Assembly: GCA_015056725.1 (NCBI GenBank)
Contig: SVFS01000017.1
Location: forward strand, 1 to 42,209
Source: Lachnospiraceae bacterium
GTDB lineage: Bacteria > Bacillota > Clostridia > Lachnospirales > Lachnospiraceae
DNA: 42,209 bases
Reading direction: 5' to 3'
Shown here: positions 1-8,835 of the stretch, one piece after another
Layout of the letters: the number at the start of each line of letters is the position of its first letter
How positions within the stretch are numbered: position 1 is the first letter of the stretch
The notes under the pieces: model-generated
What the model was told of the DNA's origin: nothing
The model's input: only the letters and a program-made list of their open reading frames with translations
The model's database searches: none
Made by a program: the position numbers and the translations under genes

Positions 1-986
1 ATGGAATCATCCGTTTCTCTTGCATCCCATACAAGAGTAGACGTCTTCGTCCCATTTGCCCGGATTCTTTCAAACCCCTGCGCTATCATGTCTACTTTAT
101 ATTCTGATACGTCCCTGGACTGTAATGCTCCCGTACCTGCAAGCTTGGTAAGTGCATGAAAACTTTTTCCGCCAGGAGCTGCACATACATCCAGTACAAA
201 ATCATCTTTTTGAATATTTGCACACTCTGTCACCAGCATAGAGCTGGCATCCTGTACGATAATCAGTCCTTCCTCAAAGCCCGGCAGTTCCGTTACCGAT
301 TCCAATCCCGTACATAAATATGCATACGGAACCAGTGGATGTCTGTATGCCTGCACGCCCTGTTTTTTCCACACTTCTTCCAATTCACCGCGTTTCGTAT
401 CTTCCAGTGTTTCTTCCATGCGGATTGTTACCGCTTTAATATCCAGAAGATGTTTTGTCATCTCTATGGTTTTTTCTTTGCCGTAATCAGCTTCCCATAA
501 ATCAATAATCAGCATTGGCATCGATGCCTTTATAGACAAGGCTTCTTTCCAGCTTATATTCTTATCTTTTTCCGGATCCGGCAATAAAAGTGCCTCTCTG
601 CTCCGTGCAATACTTCTAAGTACGCCGTTTACAAATCCTTTTAGAGAATGAAATTTTCTCTTTTCTGCCAGTTTTACCGCCTCATTACATACCGCACTGT
701 CGGGTACATGATCCATATACAAAAGCTGATATGTACTCATCCGCATAAGACTGCGGATAAGCGGCTTCATTTTTTTAACAGGTACTTTGGAATACTGATT
801 CAGAATATAGTCAAGTTCTATTCTTCGTTCCACAGAGCCTTCCGCCACGCGCTTAATAAATGCCTTATCCTGTTTATCAAGATAGTTATATTTATCAAGC
901 ACCTGTCTGATAATTGTATTACTAAATCCGTTTTCCCTGTCTATTTCCATCAGGATTTCAAGAACAATTTCTCTTGTATTCTGCAT
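1..986 (-). CDS. rsmB: 16S rRNA m5C967 methyltransferase RsmB, 3' part cut by the window edge
   Basis: RsmB methylates cytosine 967 of 16S rRNA using S-adenosylmethionine. The visible 328 residues begin MQNTREIVLEILMEIDREN, an N-terminal NusB-like RNA-binding domain (about residues 1-140). The methyltransferase domain follows, with the SAM motif VLDVCAAPGGKS. The reading frame is open to base 1, so roughly the last 110 residues of a family usually 430-445 long are missing, including the catalytic-cysteine motif expected after the SAM site. The ATG at 984-986 is preceded by TAAGGAAT, which overlaps the stop of the upstream zinc peptidase gene, so the two are probably translationally coupled. 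This is the last gene seen of the murE-priA-def-fmt unit. Confidence 0.93.
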   Translation of the reverse strand, partial: MQNTREIVLEILMEIDRENGFSNTIIRQVLDKYNYLDKQDKAFIKRVAEGSVERRIELDYILNQYSKVPVKKMKPLIRSLMRMSTYQLLYMDHVPDSAVCNEAVKLAEKRKFHSLKGFVNGVLRSIARSREALLLPDPEKDKNISWKEALSIKASMPMLIIDLWEADYGKEKTIEMTKHLLDIKAVTIRMEETLEDTKRGELEEVWKKQGVQAYRHPLVPYAYLCTGLESVTELPGFEEGLIIVQDASSMLVTECANIQKDDFVLDVCAAPGGKSFHALTKLAGTGALQSRDVSEYKVDMIAQGFERIRANGTKTSTLVWDARETDDS

Positions 987-1001
987 TCGTTTTTTTATTC
1001 C

Positions 1002-1736
1002 TTAATCTCTTCTATTGCTTCTTCCGCCACCAAAAATCAGTACCAGTCTCAAAAGCTGCAAAATAGAAGATGCTGCTGCCGCTACATAAGTAAATGCTGC
1101 CGCATCCAATACTTTATCTACATGACGGACTTCCTGATAACCTAAAATCCCATAATCTCCAAGCATCTGTTTGGCTCTTCTGGATGCATTAAACTCTACC
1201 GGCAATGTCACAATCTGAAACAATACCGCTAACGAAAATACCCAGATACCAATCTGCACGATGGTAGAACCTGCTCCTGAAATCAGAAGCCCTATCAGAA
1301 TTATCGGAAGTCCGAGTCTGCTTCCGATATTTGCTGCCGGAACAAGTATTGAACGGAATTTCAGCGGTCCGTATCCGTAATGATGCTGCAGGGCATGACC
1401 ACATTCATGTGCTGCCACGCCGATTGCTGCAACAGAGGTTGAATTATACACACTGTCTGATAATCGAAGTACCTTTTTTGACGGATCATAATGATCTGTC
1501 AGATTCCCTCTGACATGCTCTACTACTACATCAGAAATACCGCTCATCTGCAAAATTCTCTGAGCCGCAGATGCACCTGTCATTCCACTCATGCTCTGCA
1601 CTCGGGAATATTTATTGTAGGTACTGTTTACCTTTGCACTTGCCATAAGACAAAGTACGGCACCGATTAACACTAAAAAATAAGTCCAGTCTAAGCCATA
1701 ATATCCATAGCCATAACCTAATCCATATCCATACAT
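1002..1736 (-). CDS. membrane zinc metallopeptidase, YugP family
   Basis: This 244-residue protein looks like the YugP type (zinc-dependent membrane peptidase family, PF04298 by recognition). The HECGH motif at residues 110-114 supplies two zinc ligands (His110, His114) and the catalytic Glu111. The conserved LPVEFNASRRA near 178-188 probably carries the third ligand. Hydrophobic segments lie near residues 18-32, 142-175 and 215-236. The first 14 residues are almost only Gly and Tyr (MYGYGLGYGYGYYG). The ATG has a good site, GTAGGAG. The physiological substrate of this family is unknown. The gene sits between fmt and rsmB, a place it often occupies in Clostridia. Confidence 0.88.
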   Translation of the reverse strand: MYGYGLGYGYGYYGLDWTYFLVLIGAVLCLMASAKVNSTYNKYSRVQSMSGMTGASAAQRILQMSGISDVVVEHVRGNLTDHYDPSKKVLRLSDSVYNSTSVAAIGVAAHECGHALQHHYGYGPLKFRSILVPAANIGSRLGLPIILIGLLISGAGSTIVQIGIWVFSLAVLFQIVTLPVEFNASRRAKQMLGDYGILGYQEVRHVDKVLDAAAFTYVAAAASSILQLLRLVLIFGGGRSNRRD

Positions 1737-1763
1737 AATATGTTTTTCTCCTACAAATTATTA

Positions 1764-2693
1764 TTATCCAAGGATTTCGCCTGCTTCAAGCTGATATCCA
1801 ATCAAGAAATCCTTTACCGGCATTCTCTTCTTGCTTTCAAGCTGTACTTCCTGTAATACCAACTGCCCTTTTCCGGTTTGGATGTATAATGCGTCTTTTG
1901 TTACATTCACAATCTCACCCGGTCTTGCAGCTGTATCTTCTTCCAAAACTGCCGCACGCCATACCTTCATGTTTTTATTTCGGAGACGGCAATATGCGCT
2001 TGGCCAGGAATTCATTCCGCGTACAAGTCTTTCTAATACGATTGCCTCTTTCTCCCAATCTATTTTGCCCATTTCTTTCGTAAGCATACGCACATGGCTG
2101 GCTTTCTCTTCCTCCTGTTTTATAGGGGTCAAAGTTCCTTTTTCAATTTCCGGTAACGTTTCAATCAAAAGTTCTGCTCCTGCGATTGCCAGCTTATCAA
2201 ACAGACTCTCTCCTGTTTCTTCTGCTGAAATCTCAACTTCCTTGGTGGTCAGAATATCTCCTGTATCAAGCCCTTCATTCATCTGCATAATGGTCACGCC
2301 CGTTATAGCATCACCATTTAAGATTGCCCACTGAATCGGTGCAGCACCTCTGTATTTTGGTAACAATGAGGCATGAATATTAATACATCCGTATTTTGGC
2401 ATCTCCAGGATTTCTTTTGATAAAATCTGGCCAAATGCAGCTACAACAAAAATATCTGCTTCATATCCCCGCAGAACTTCTACAGCTTCTGCTGTTTTGA
2501 TTTTTTCCGGCTGAAAAACCGGAAGTTCATAACGGAGTGCACATTCCTTTACCGGCGAAAAACTCATTTCCAAGCTTCTCCCTTTTTGTCTGTCCGGCTG
2601 TGTCACAACAGCAGTTACCTCATGTCCGGCCTTTACCAGTGCCTCTAATGCTCCCACCGAAAAGTCCGGTGTTCCCATAAAAACAACTTTCAT
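1764..2693 (-). CDS. fmt: methionyl-tRNA formyltransferase
   Basis: Fmt formylates the initiator Met-tRNA with 10-formyl-tetrahydrofolate in the cytosol. The 309 residues match the usual family length. The formyl-transfer core is clear: Asn105 and His107 in CINIHASLLPKYRG, and Asp143 in NEGLDTGDIL. The C-terminal tRNA-binding domain starts near residue 205. The ATG is preceded by GGAGGAATAGA. The stop lies 27 bases before the zinc peptidase start, and the gene directly follows def, the deformylase that later removes the formyl group. Expression as one unit is inferred from the spacing. Confidence 0.97.
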   Translation of the reverse strand: MKVVFMGTPDFSVGALEALVKAGHEVTAVVTQPDRQKGRSLEMSFSPVKECALRYELPVFQPEKIKTAEAVEVLRGYEADIFVVAAFGQILSKEILEMPKYGCINIHASLLPKYRGAAPIQWAILNGDAITGVTIMQMNEGLDTGDILTTKEVEISAEETGESLFDKLAIAGAELLIETLPEIEKGTLTPIKQEEEKASHVRMLTKEMGKIDWEKEAIVLERLVRGMNSWPSAYCRLRNKNMKVWRAAVLEEDTAARPGEIVNVTKDALYIQTGKGQLVLQEVQLESKKRMPVKDFLIGYQLEAGEILG

Positions 2694-2717
2694 TCTATTC
2701 CTCCAATAAAAACAGCT

Positions 2718-3209
2718 TTACTCTTCTGCGATTTCTTCCTCTTCATCGTATGTCACATCTAGTAGTGGCCCTTCTACCTTTTCTACATAAAGATGTCCGT
2801 CCAGATGATCATTTTCATGGCAAATTGCTCTTGCAAAAAGTTCTGTTGCTTCCAGTTCAAAATATTCCATCTTTTCGTTGTAAGCACCTACTTTTACATA
2901 GTTAGGTCTTGTTACCTGACCGGATTTGCCCGGTACACTAAGACATCCTTCCTGCCCTGTCTGTTCTCCGTCTGTTGCAAGAATTTCAGGATTGATAAAT
3001 ACATGTAAATCCTCACCTGTCGTATCAATTACAAAAATTCTCTTTAAAATACCCACCTGCGGAGCCGCAAGACCTACGCCGTTTGCCTCATACATAGTAT
3101 CAATCATATCTTCAATTAATTCTGCTGTTCTTTCTGTCATCTCCTTAACCGGCTTGCAGATTTTTCCAAGTACCGGTTCTCCCTGTTCTCTGATATTTCT
3201 AAGTGCCAT
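2718..3209 (-). CDS. def: peptide deformylase
   Basis: Def removes the N-formyl group from new proteins. All three family motifs are present in 163 residues: GVGLAAPQVG (44-53), EGCLSVPG (87-94, metal ligand Cys89) and HENDHLDG (131-138, metal ligands His131 and His135, catalytic Glu132). The short acidic tail (DEEEEIAEE) is unremarkable. The start has GGAGGAAATACAATG. It lies 24 bases before fmt and 12 bases after priA, in the standard priA-def-fmt order. Confidence 0.97.
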   Translation of the reverse strand: MALRNIREQGEPVLGKICKPVKEMTERTAELIEDMIDTMYEANGVGLAAPQVGILKRIFVIDTTGEDLHVFINPEILATDGEQTGQEGCLSVPGKSGQVTRPNYVKVGAYNEKMEYFELEATELFARAICHENDHLDGHLYVEKVEGPLLDVTYDEEEEIAEE

Positions 3210-3221
3210 TGTATTTCCTCC

Positions 3222-5435
3222 TTAATAACTGCTGATTGGATTAAAATCAAACTGCATCTGTGTATTTTCGTATCCGTTTTGTTCCATCAAATCTTTTGCC
3301 TGTACAAGCATTTCATAATCCGCGCTCTTACAATACAGTACCATCCTGTAGATATCCTGAATCTTCCCGATAGATGCACTCGCCGGTCCCATAACCGTAA
3401 GCTTCTCAGACTTCCACGTATTTCGCAACAAATCTGCCATTCTCTGAGCCTGTTCCATTGCAGAATTTTCCTGTTTGGATGTTACAAGCACTGCCAGCAT
3501 GTGCTCTGCCGGCGGATAATGTGCTAATTCCCTATATAAGATTTCTTCTTCATAAAAAGCATCGTAATCCTGATTTGCCGAATGCACAATGCTATAGTGC
3601 TCCGGCTGATACGTCTGAATTACTACTTCCCCGGCCGCTTCTCCTCTTCCTGCTCTTCCTGCTGCCTGTGTAAGAAGCTGGAAGGTTCTCTCCGCAGCCC
3701 GATAATCTCCTGCAAATAAGGACATATCTGCTGCAAGCACTCCTACCAGTGTTACATTTGGAAAATCATGCCCTTTTACAATCATTTGTGTTCCAAGCAG
3801 AATATCCGCTTCTCCTTCTGAAAAAGCAGACAGAATCTTTTCATAACTATCTTTTGTTTTTGTTGTATCGCCATCCATACGAAGAACCTTCGCCCCGGGA
3901 TACATTTCCTTTAATTTATCCTCAACTGCTTCTGTTCCCGCTTTGAATCCTAAAATATATTTGGAACCACATTCCGGACAAAGACTTACTTTCAAAGTTT
4001 CATAACCACAATAATGACAAACCAGCTTATTCCCTTTATGCTCTGAAAGAGATACATCACAATGCGGACAGGTCATAACATGCCCACAGCTCCTGCAGGA
4101 TACAAACCCTGCATAGCCTCTTCGGTTCAAAAACAACATGATTTGCTGTTTCTTATCCAATCTGTCTTCTATCAATTCCTGTAATTTTCTGCTGAAAATA
4201 GAACGGTTTCCTTCTTTCAGTTCTGTCCTTAAATCTGCCACATGAACTGACGGCAATACATTTCCCGTCAATCTGGTGTTTAATGTGAATAGACCGTAAT
4301 CTCCACGCTTTGCATGATAAAAGCTTTCCATAGACGGTGTAGCCGAGCCAAGTACAACGCTTGCACCATGTAAAGACGCCAGATAAATTGCCGTTTCTCT
4401 GGCATGATATTTGGGCATTGTTTCACTCTTATAGGATGGCTCATGCTCTTCATCTATAACAATCAGTCCCAGCTTTTGAAACGGGGTAAACAATGCTGAA
4501 CGCGGACCGATAATTACATCTATATCTCCATTCTTTGCACGCTCACACTGGTCATACTTCTCTCCTGCCGAAAGCGAAGAATTCATAACCGATACCCGCT
4601 TACCGAAACGTCTGTAAAACCGCATTACCGTCTGGTAAGTCAGTGCAATTTCCGGTATCAGCACAATCGCCTGTCTGCCACGCTTAATACAATTCTCAAT
4701 AAGTTCCATGTAGACTTCTGTTTTTCCGCTTCCGGTAATTCCATGAATCAGATATGTCCCCGGATTTCCATTATCATAATCCCTTATAATCGCATCAACA
4801 ATTTGCTGCTGCTCCGTACTTAATATTTTCTTCGGAACAATTCCACCGGAAAACTGCACCGGATTACGATAAATACGTGTACTTTCTATGGCTATGACAC
4901 CCTGTTTTTCCAAACTTGCAATCGTTGCAGGCGCAATATGCAGTTTCTGCTTTACCAGCTCATAGGGCAGTCTTTCAATGCCAATCAATTCCTGCAAAAG
5001 TCTTGCCTTTGCAGTTTGATGCTTTCCTGCCACTTCATCATATAATTGCTTTGTTTCTTCTTCCGAAAGCAACCTGACAAGCTCTTTTTTCTCAAGACTT
5101 TTTTTCTTCTGTCTTGCCGGAAGTACTGTTTTCATTGCCGTAATCATCGTAGAACCATAACGATGCTTCATCCATGCCGCAAGCTGCAACATTTTATCTT
5201 CCGCTGCCACATCCTTTTTAGGCATTTCCAGAATATCCTTTATCTTAGAAGGATCATACTCTGACGTTTGGGTAATTTCTACCACATATCCCTGTCGAAC
5301 AGTATTTCCTTTTCCGAAAGGAATCATAACAGAGCTTCCGATTTTTACCTGCGAAAGCAGATACTCCGGAATTCGATATTCAAATGGCCTATCCACATTT
5401 TCGTGGGAAATATCTACGATAATTTTCGCGTACAA
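3222..5435 (-). CDS. priA: primosomal protein N', replication restart helicase
   Basis: PriA is the 3'-5' DNA helicase that reloads the replisome at stalled forks. The 737-residue protein has the N-terminal 3' DNA-binding domain, Walker A GITGSGKT (232-239), DEEH (328-331) and eight zinc-binding cysteines (447, 450, 456, 459, 473, 476, 486, 489) inside the helicase core, followed by the RecA-like second lobe. The start is a TTG at 5433-5435, eight bases after AGAGG, which lies in the last codons of murE. The first residues (MYAKIIVDIS) fit the family N-terminus, so TTG is preferred over a later start. The murE stop is only three bases upstream. Confidence 0.95.
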   Translation of the reverse strand: MYAKIIVDISHENVDRPFEYRIPEYLLSQVKIGSSVMIPFGKGNTVRQGYVVEITQTSEYDPSKIKDILEMPKKDVAAEDKMLQLAAWMKHRYGSTMITAMKTVLPARQKKKSLEKKELVRLLSEEETKQLYDEVAGKHQTAKARLLQELIGIERLPYELVKQKLHIAPATIASLEKQGVIAIESTRIYRNPVQFSGGIVPKKILSTEQQQIVDAIIRDYDNGNPGTYLIHGITGSGKTEVYMELIENCIKRGRQAIVLIPEIALTYQTVMRFYRRFGKRVSVMNSSLSAGEKYDQCERAKNGDIDVIIGPRSALFTPFQKLGLIVIDEEHEPSYKSETMPKYHARETAIYLASLHGASVVLGSATPSMESFYHAKRGDYGLFTLNTRLTGNVLPSVHVADLRTELKEGNRSIFSRKLQELIEDRLDKKQQIMLFLNRRGYAGFVSCRSCGHVMTCPHCDVSLSEHKGNKLVCHYCGYETLKVSLCPECGSKYILGFKAGTEAVEDKLKEMYPGAKVLRMDGDTTKTKDSYEKILSAFSEGEADILLGTQMIVKGHDFPNVTLVGVLAADMSLFAGDYRAAERTFQLLTQAAGRAGRGEAAGEVVIQTYQPEHYSIVHSANQDYDAFYEEEILYRELAHYPPAEHMLAVLVTSKQENSAMEQAQRMADLLRNTWKSEKLTVMGPASASIGKIQDIYRMVLYCKSADYEMLVQAKDLMEQNGYENTQMQFDFNPISSY

Positions 5436-5438
5436 CTT

Positions 5439-6911
5439 TTAAGCCTCTAATTCTGCCAGTATCTCCTGAATCAGAACTCTTTCATCCATTGGGTATTTTT
5501 TCCCTTTTATTTCCTGATAATCCTCATGACCTTTTCCGGCCAAAACAACAATATCTCCCGGCTGACCATTTACGATAGCGTATTTAATTGCTTCCTTCCG
5601 GTCTGGAATCTCTACATATTTGCCAGTTGTTTTTGCCATACCTGTCTTAATATCCGCTATAATGTCCATGGGTTCTTCATCCCTTGGATTATCCGATGTA
5701 ATAATTGTCAAATCAGACAACTTACCACTAACTTCTCCCATCTCAAAACGACGGAGTTTGGAACGGTTTCCACCACAGCCAAACAATGTCACAAGACGGT
5801 TTGGCTCATATTCTTTTAATGTAGAAAGCAAGCTTTCAAGCGCCATCGCATTGTGGGCATAATCAATCATCAACGTAAATTCATCCGACACTTTTACCAT
5901 CTCGATACGGCCTTTTACCTTGGCCTGCAAAAGAGCACTCTTAATATTATCAAGGGACACATTAAAATGTCTGCAAATAGCGATGGCTGTCAGTGCATTA
6001 TAAACACTGAATCTTCCCGGTGTAGCAATTTCCACATCAAAATCCATCAGACCACATACATGAAATGCTACGCCCAGTCTTCCCGGTTTTTTCACAAGCT
6101 GCATCTTCTCAGCCCGTAAATCGGCTCCTTCTTTTAAGCCATATGTTTCCAGTTCGCACGTATGGCCCGAAAGTACAGTTTCCCAATGCTTATCATCAAA
6201 GTTCACAATACCGTAACGGCACTGTTTAAACAAAAGGCCTTTGCAAGCCATATAATCTTCAAAATCTTTATGTTCATTCGGTCCGATATGGTCAGGCTCC
6301 ATGTTTGTAAAAATACCAAGTTCAAAGGCAAATCCCTGTGTTCTGTGAAGCATCAGTCCCTGGGAGGAAACCTCCATTACACACACATCACATCCTGCAT
6401 CTACCATTTCCCTAAAATACTGCTGCAGGACATACGATTCCGGTGTTGTATTGCTTGCCGGTATTTTCTTATCTCCGATGATTGCTTCTATGGTTCCTAC
6501 AAGTCCTACTTTATGACCGGCATGTTCCAATATGGATTTCACAAGGTAGGTTGTCGTTGTTTTCCCTTTTGTTCCCGTAATGCCGATTACCTTTAATTTA
6601 TCTCCCGGATTCCCAAAATATGCTGCTGAAATAAATGCCATTGCATATCTTGTATTTTCCACCTTTATAATTGTCACGTCACTGTCTTTTGGCACTTCCA
6701 CATCTTTTTGTACAACAAGGACTGCCGCTCCTTTTTCTGCGGCTTCATAAGCTTTTGAATGCCCATCAAAAACAGCACCCTCTATACAGATATACAGACA
6801 TCCTTCCGACACCTTACGGGAGTCATACACAACATCTGTTACTTCTCTGTCTAATAAGCCCTGCACTACTTCATAATCTAATTTTTCTACTAAATCTTTA
6901 CACCGAAACAT
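5439..6911 (-). CDS. murE: UDP-MurNAc-tripeptide synthetase (Mur ligase)
   Basis: MurE adds the third amino acid to the peptidoglycan stem peptide. The three Mur-ligase domains are visible: an N-terminal UDP-binding part, a central ATPase with GTKGKTTT (113-120) and the carbamylated lysine region MACKGLLF (Lys224), and a C-terminal domain with DNPRDEEP (407-414). DNPR is the known signature for meso-diaminopimelate. The reading frame extends to a GTG at 6935, but AGGAGAG at 6917-6923 lies five bases before the ATG at 6911, so the 490-residue form is called. The segment FTNMEPDHIGPNEHKD differs from the textbook FTNLTRDHLD motif, so substrate choice is inferred. Confidence 0.9.
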   Translation of the reverse strand: MFRCKDLVEKLDYEVVQGLLDREVTDVVYDSRKVSEGCLYICIEGAVFDGHSKAYEAAEKGAAVLVVQKDVEVPKDSDVTIIKVENTRYAMAFISAAYFGNPGDKLKVIGITGTKGKTTTTYLVKSILEHAGHKVGLVGTIEAIIGDKKIPASNTTPESYVLQQYFREMVDAGCDVCVMEVSSQGLMLHRTQGFAFELGIFTNMEPDHIGPNEHKDFEDYMACKGLLFKQCRYGIVNFDDKHWETVLSGHTCELETYGLKEGADLRAEKMQLVKKPGRLGVAFHVCGLMDFDVEIATPGRFSVYNALTAIAICRHFNVSLDNIKSALLQAKVKGRIEMVKVSDEFTLMIDYAHNAMALESLLSTLKEYEPNRLVTLFGCGGNRSKLRRFEMGEVSGKLSDLTIITSDNPRDEEPMDIIADIKTGMAKTTGKYVEIPDRKEAIKYAIVNGQPGDIVVLAGKGHEDYQEIKGKKYPMDERVLIQEILAELEA

Positions 6912-6942
6912 GGCTACTCTCCTAATTACAATCACTCTCTAT

Positions 6943-6971
6943 ACGATACCATATTTTCACTTCCATGCCAA
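6943..6971 (-). promoter_or_regulatory. likely SigmaA promoter of murE
   Basis: On the minus strand TTGGCA (6966-6971) and TATCGT (6943-6948) are separated by 17 bases, about 30 bases before the murE ATG. The -35 matches consensus at five of six positions and the -10 at four of six. It would let murE be transcribed apart from recJ. Confidence 0.45.
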
Positions 6972-7014
6972 ACAGGAACACCTAAAGAATTACTTAAAAA
7001 AGCATAAAACATCG

Positions 7015-8781
7015 CTAAGAATTACAATAATTTGTCATAATAATCTGAACCGTTTTCACGCCCCTGTATTCATTGATATCAGGATAATATGTAACTGTCA
7101 GCGGAAGTCTTACATTTCCTTCTCTAAACAACTGCTGCACCAGCTCTTTTCCATGTGTCTGCTCCAAAAAAGAAAGCAACTCATCCACATTTCCAAAATA
7201 CATCATATCCTTTGGCATTTCCAAATCATCCAGTATTCTAAACTTTATAGCTCTACCGCTTTTCCCAAGTACTGCCGCTTTTGTCAAAAGAACATTTTTT
7301 TGTGCAAATACCGGCTTACTATTTCCCACTCCGAATGGCTCTAACAATTCCAATTCTTTTACAAATTCTTCTGTCACATAAGAAACCGGCATTGCAATAT
7401 CGATATGGACCTTCGGCTCAAAATCAGCTTCCCCAAGTGTACAATTCTGACACAAACGCTCTCTTAAAGTATCGATGTCCTCTTCCTTCATGGAAAGACC
7501 TGCTGCCATCTTGTGACCGCCAAACTTTGTAAATAGCAGTTTCACTTTTGACAATTCTTCGTACATATCATAGCTTTCCACAGAGCGTCCGGAGCCTTTT
7601 ACGCCCTCTTCGCCCTTTGTCAGGATAATCGCCGGTCTGTTATATTTCTCACGAATCCGTCCTGCCACAATTCCTGCCAGACTTTCATGACAGGAAGGTA
7701 AATATACAACCAATACTTTCGGCAATACTCCGCCTGATTCTATAAGGGTTGCTTCGATTTCCTGTACTGCAAGTACTACCCCTTGCTCTGTCATATCTTT
7801 GCGGCTGTCATTTAATGCCTTTAACTCTGCTGCCATTTTTACAGCCTTTGTATAATCCTCTTCCAGTAAGAGCTTTAATGCCATGTGTGCACTCTCTAAT
7901 CTACCGGATGCATTCAAGCACGGACCGATTACAAATCCGATATGATAGCTACTGATTTCCCGTTGCTTAAGTCCGTTTACTTCTATCAGGGCACGTAATC
8001 CGGGATGGGATGTCTGTCGGATTCTTTTTAATCCTTCCCTGACAAGAATACGGTTCTCATCCTGCAATTCCATCACATCACAAATGGTCGCAATTGCTGC
8101 CGGCTCTAAAAGAGCCTCCTCTTCAGCCTCCCCGATGTCAAGCATTTGTGCAAGCTTATAAGCTACTACCGCTCCACAAATACCGGAGAATGGGTATGTA
8201 TCATCCAATCTCTTGGGATCCACAACTGCATCTGCAGGCGGAAGAATATAACGTTTTTCTTCCCCTTCTGTTTCATAAGGAATTTCATGATGGTCTGTTA
8301 CAATTACCTGCATAGACATACTTTTTGCAAGCTCAATCTGACTTGCCGCAGCAATTCCGTTATCGCAGGTCACAATAAGCTCCACGCCATCTTGTGCCGC
8401 CGCTTTAATCAGTTCTTCATTTAATCCATATCCATCTGTAATTCTATGAGGAATGGCAGTATCTACATTACCGCCTACAATGCGGATTGCTTTCTCTAAT
8501 ATAAACGACGCACAGATACCATCCACGTCATAATCCCCTATAACACGGATTTTTTTACCTTGTGCGATGGCACCTTTAATAATCTCTGCAGCTTTTTCCA
8601 TATCTGTCATAAGCTGCGGTGCATACAAATCCGCTTTTGTTCCGTAAAGATATTTGCGAACCGCTTCCATTCCCTCTACATCACGGTTGCGGATCAGTCT
8701 TGCCAAAACAGGCGATATCTGAAAGGTCTCTGCAATTTTTTGAAAATCTGCCTTTTTGGCAGCAATAAACCAATTTCCCAT
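7015..8781 (-). CDS. recJ: single-stranded-DNA exonuclease RecJ
   Basis: RecJ digests single-stranded DNA 5' to 3' in recombination and repair. The DHH-family motifs DYDVDG (83-88) and TDHHE (162-166) coordinate the metals. A DHHA1 region carries GGHKMAAGLSM and an OB-fold lies at the C-terminus. The called start, MGNWFIAAKKADF, gives 588 residues and matches the usual first conserved block of the family. The frame continues to an ATG at 8823, but that extension is encoded by the hairpin of a terminator-like element (8788-8821). Neither start has a good ribosome-binding site, so the start is not settled. Confidence 0.9.
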   Translation of the reverse strand: MGNWFIAAKKADFQKIAETFQISPVLARLIRNRDVEGMEAVRKYLYGTKADLYAPQLMTDMEKAAEIIKGAIAQGKKIRVIGDYDVDGICASFILEKAIRIVGGNVDTAIPHRITDGYGLNEELIKAAAQDGVELIVTCDNGIAAASQIELAKSMSMQVIVTDHHEIPYETEGEEKRYILPPADAVVDPKRLDDTYPFSGICGAVVAYKLAQMLDIGEAEEEALLEPAAIATICDVMELQDENRILVREGLKRIRQTSHPGLRALIEVNGLKQREISSYHIGFVIGPCLNASGRLESAHMALKLLLEEDYTKAVKMAAELKALNDSRKDMTEQGVVLAVQEIEATLIESGGVLPKVLVVYLPSCHESLAGIVAGRIREKYNRPAIILTKGEEGVKGSGRSVESYDMYEELSKVKLLFTKFGGHKMAAGLSMKEEDIDTLRERLCQNCTLGEADFEPKVHIDIAMPVSYVTEEFVKELELLEPFGVGNSKPVFAQKNVLLTKAAVLGKSGRAIKFRILDDLEMPKDMMYFGNVDELLSFLEQTHGKELVQQLFREGNVRLPLTVTYYPDINEYRGVKTVQIIMTNYCNS

Positions 8782-8787
8782 ATTTTG

Positions 8788-8821
8788 AAAAAGAGGACTG
8801 CCACCGCATTGGACAGTCCTC
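8788..8821 (-). terminator. terminator-like hairpin after secDF, at the recJ start
   Basis: Read on the minus strand, GAGGACTG (complement of 8814-8821) pairs perfectly with CAGTCCTC (complement of 8793-8800) across a 13-base loop, and TTTTT follows. It lies 14 bases after the secDF stop and ends six bases before the preferred recJ ATG. Readthrough or a hidden promoter is needed for recJ. Confidence 0.7.
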
Positions 8822-8835
8822 ATCCTTATCTGTTC

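Noticed and set aside
648..1145. Long plus-strand open frames opposite rsmB, fmt, priA, murE and other genes (for example 165 residues here)
   Set aside because: They lie opposite well-recognised minus-strand genes, have no family motifs and mostly lack ribosome-binding sites; they are shadows.
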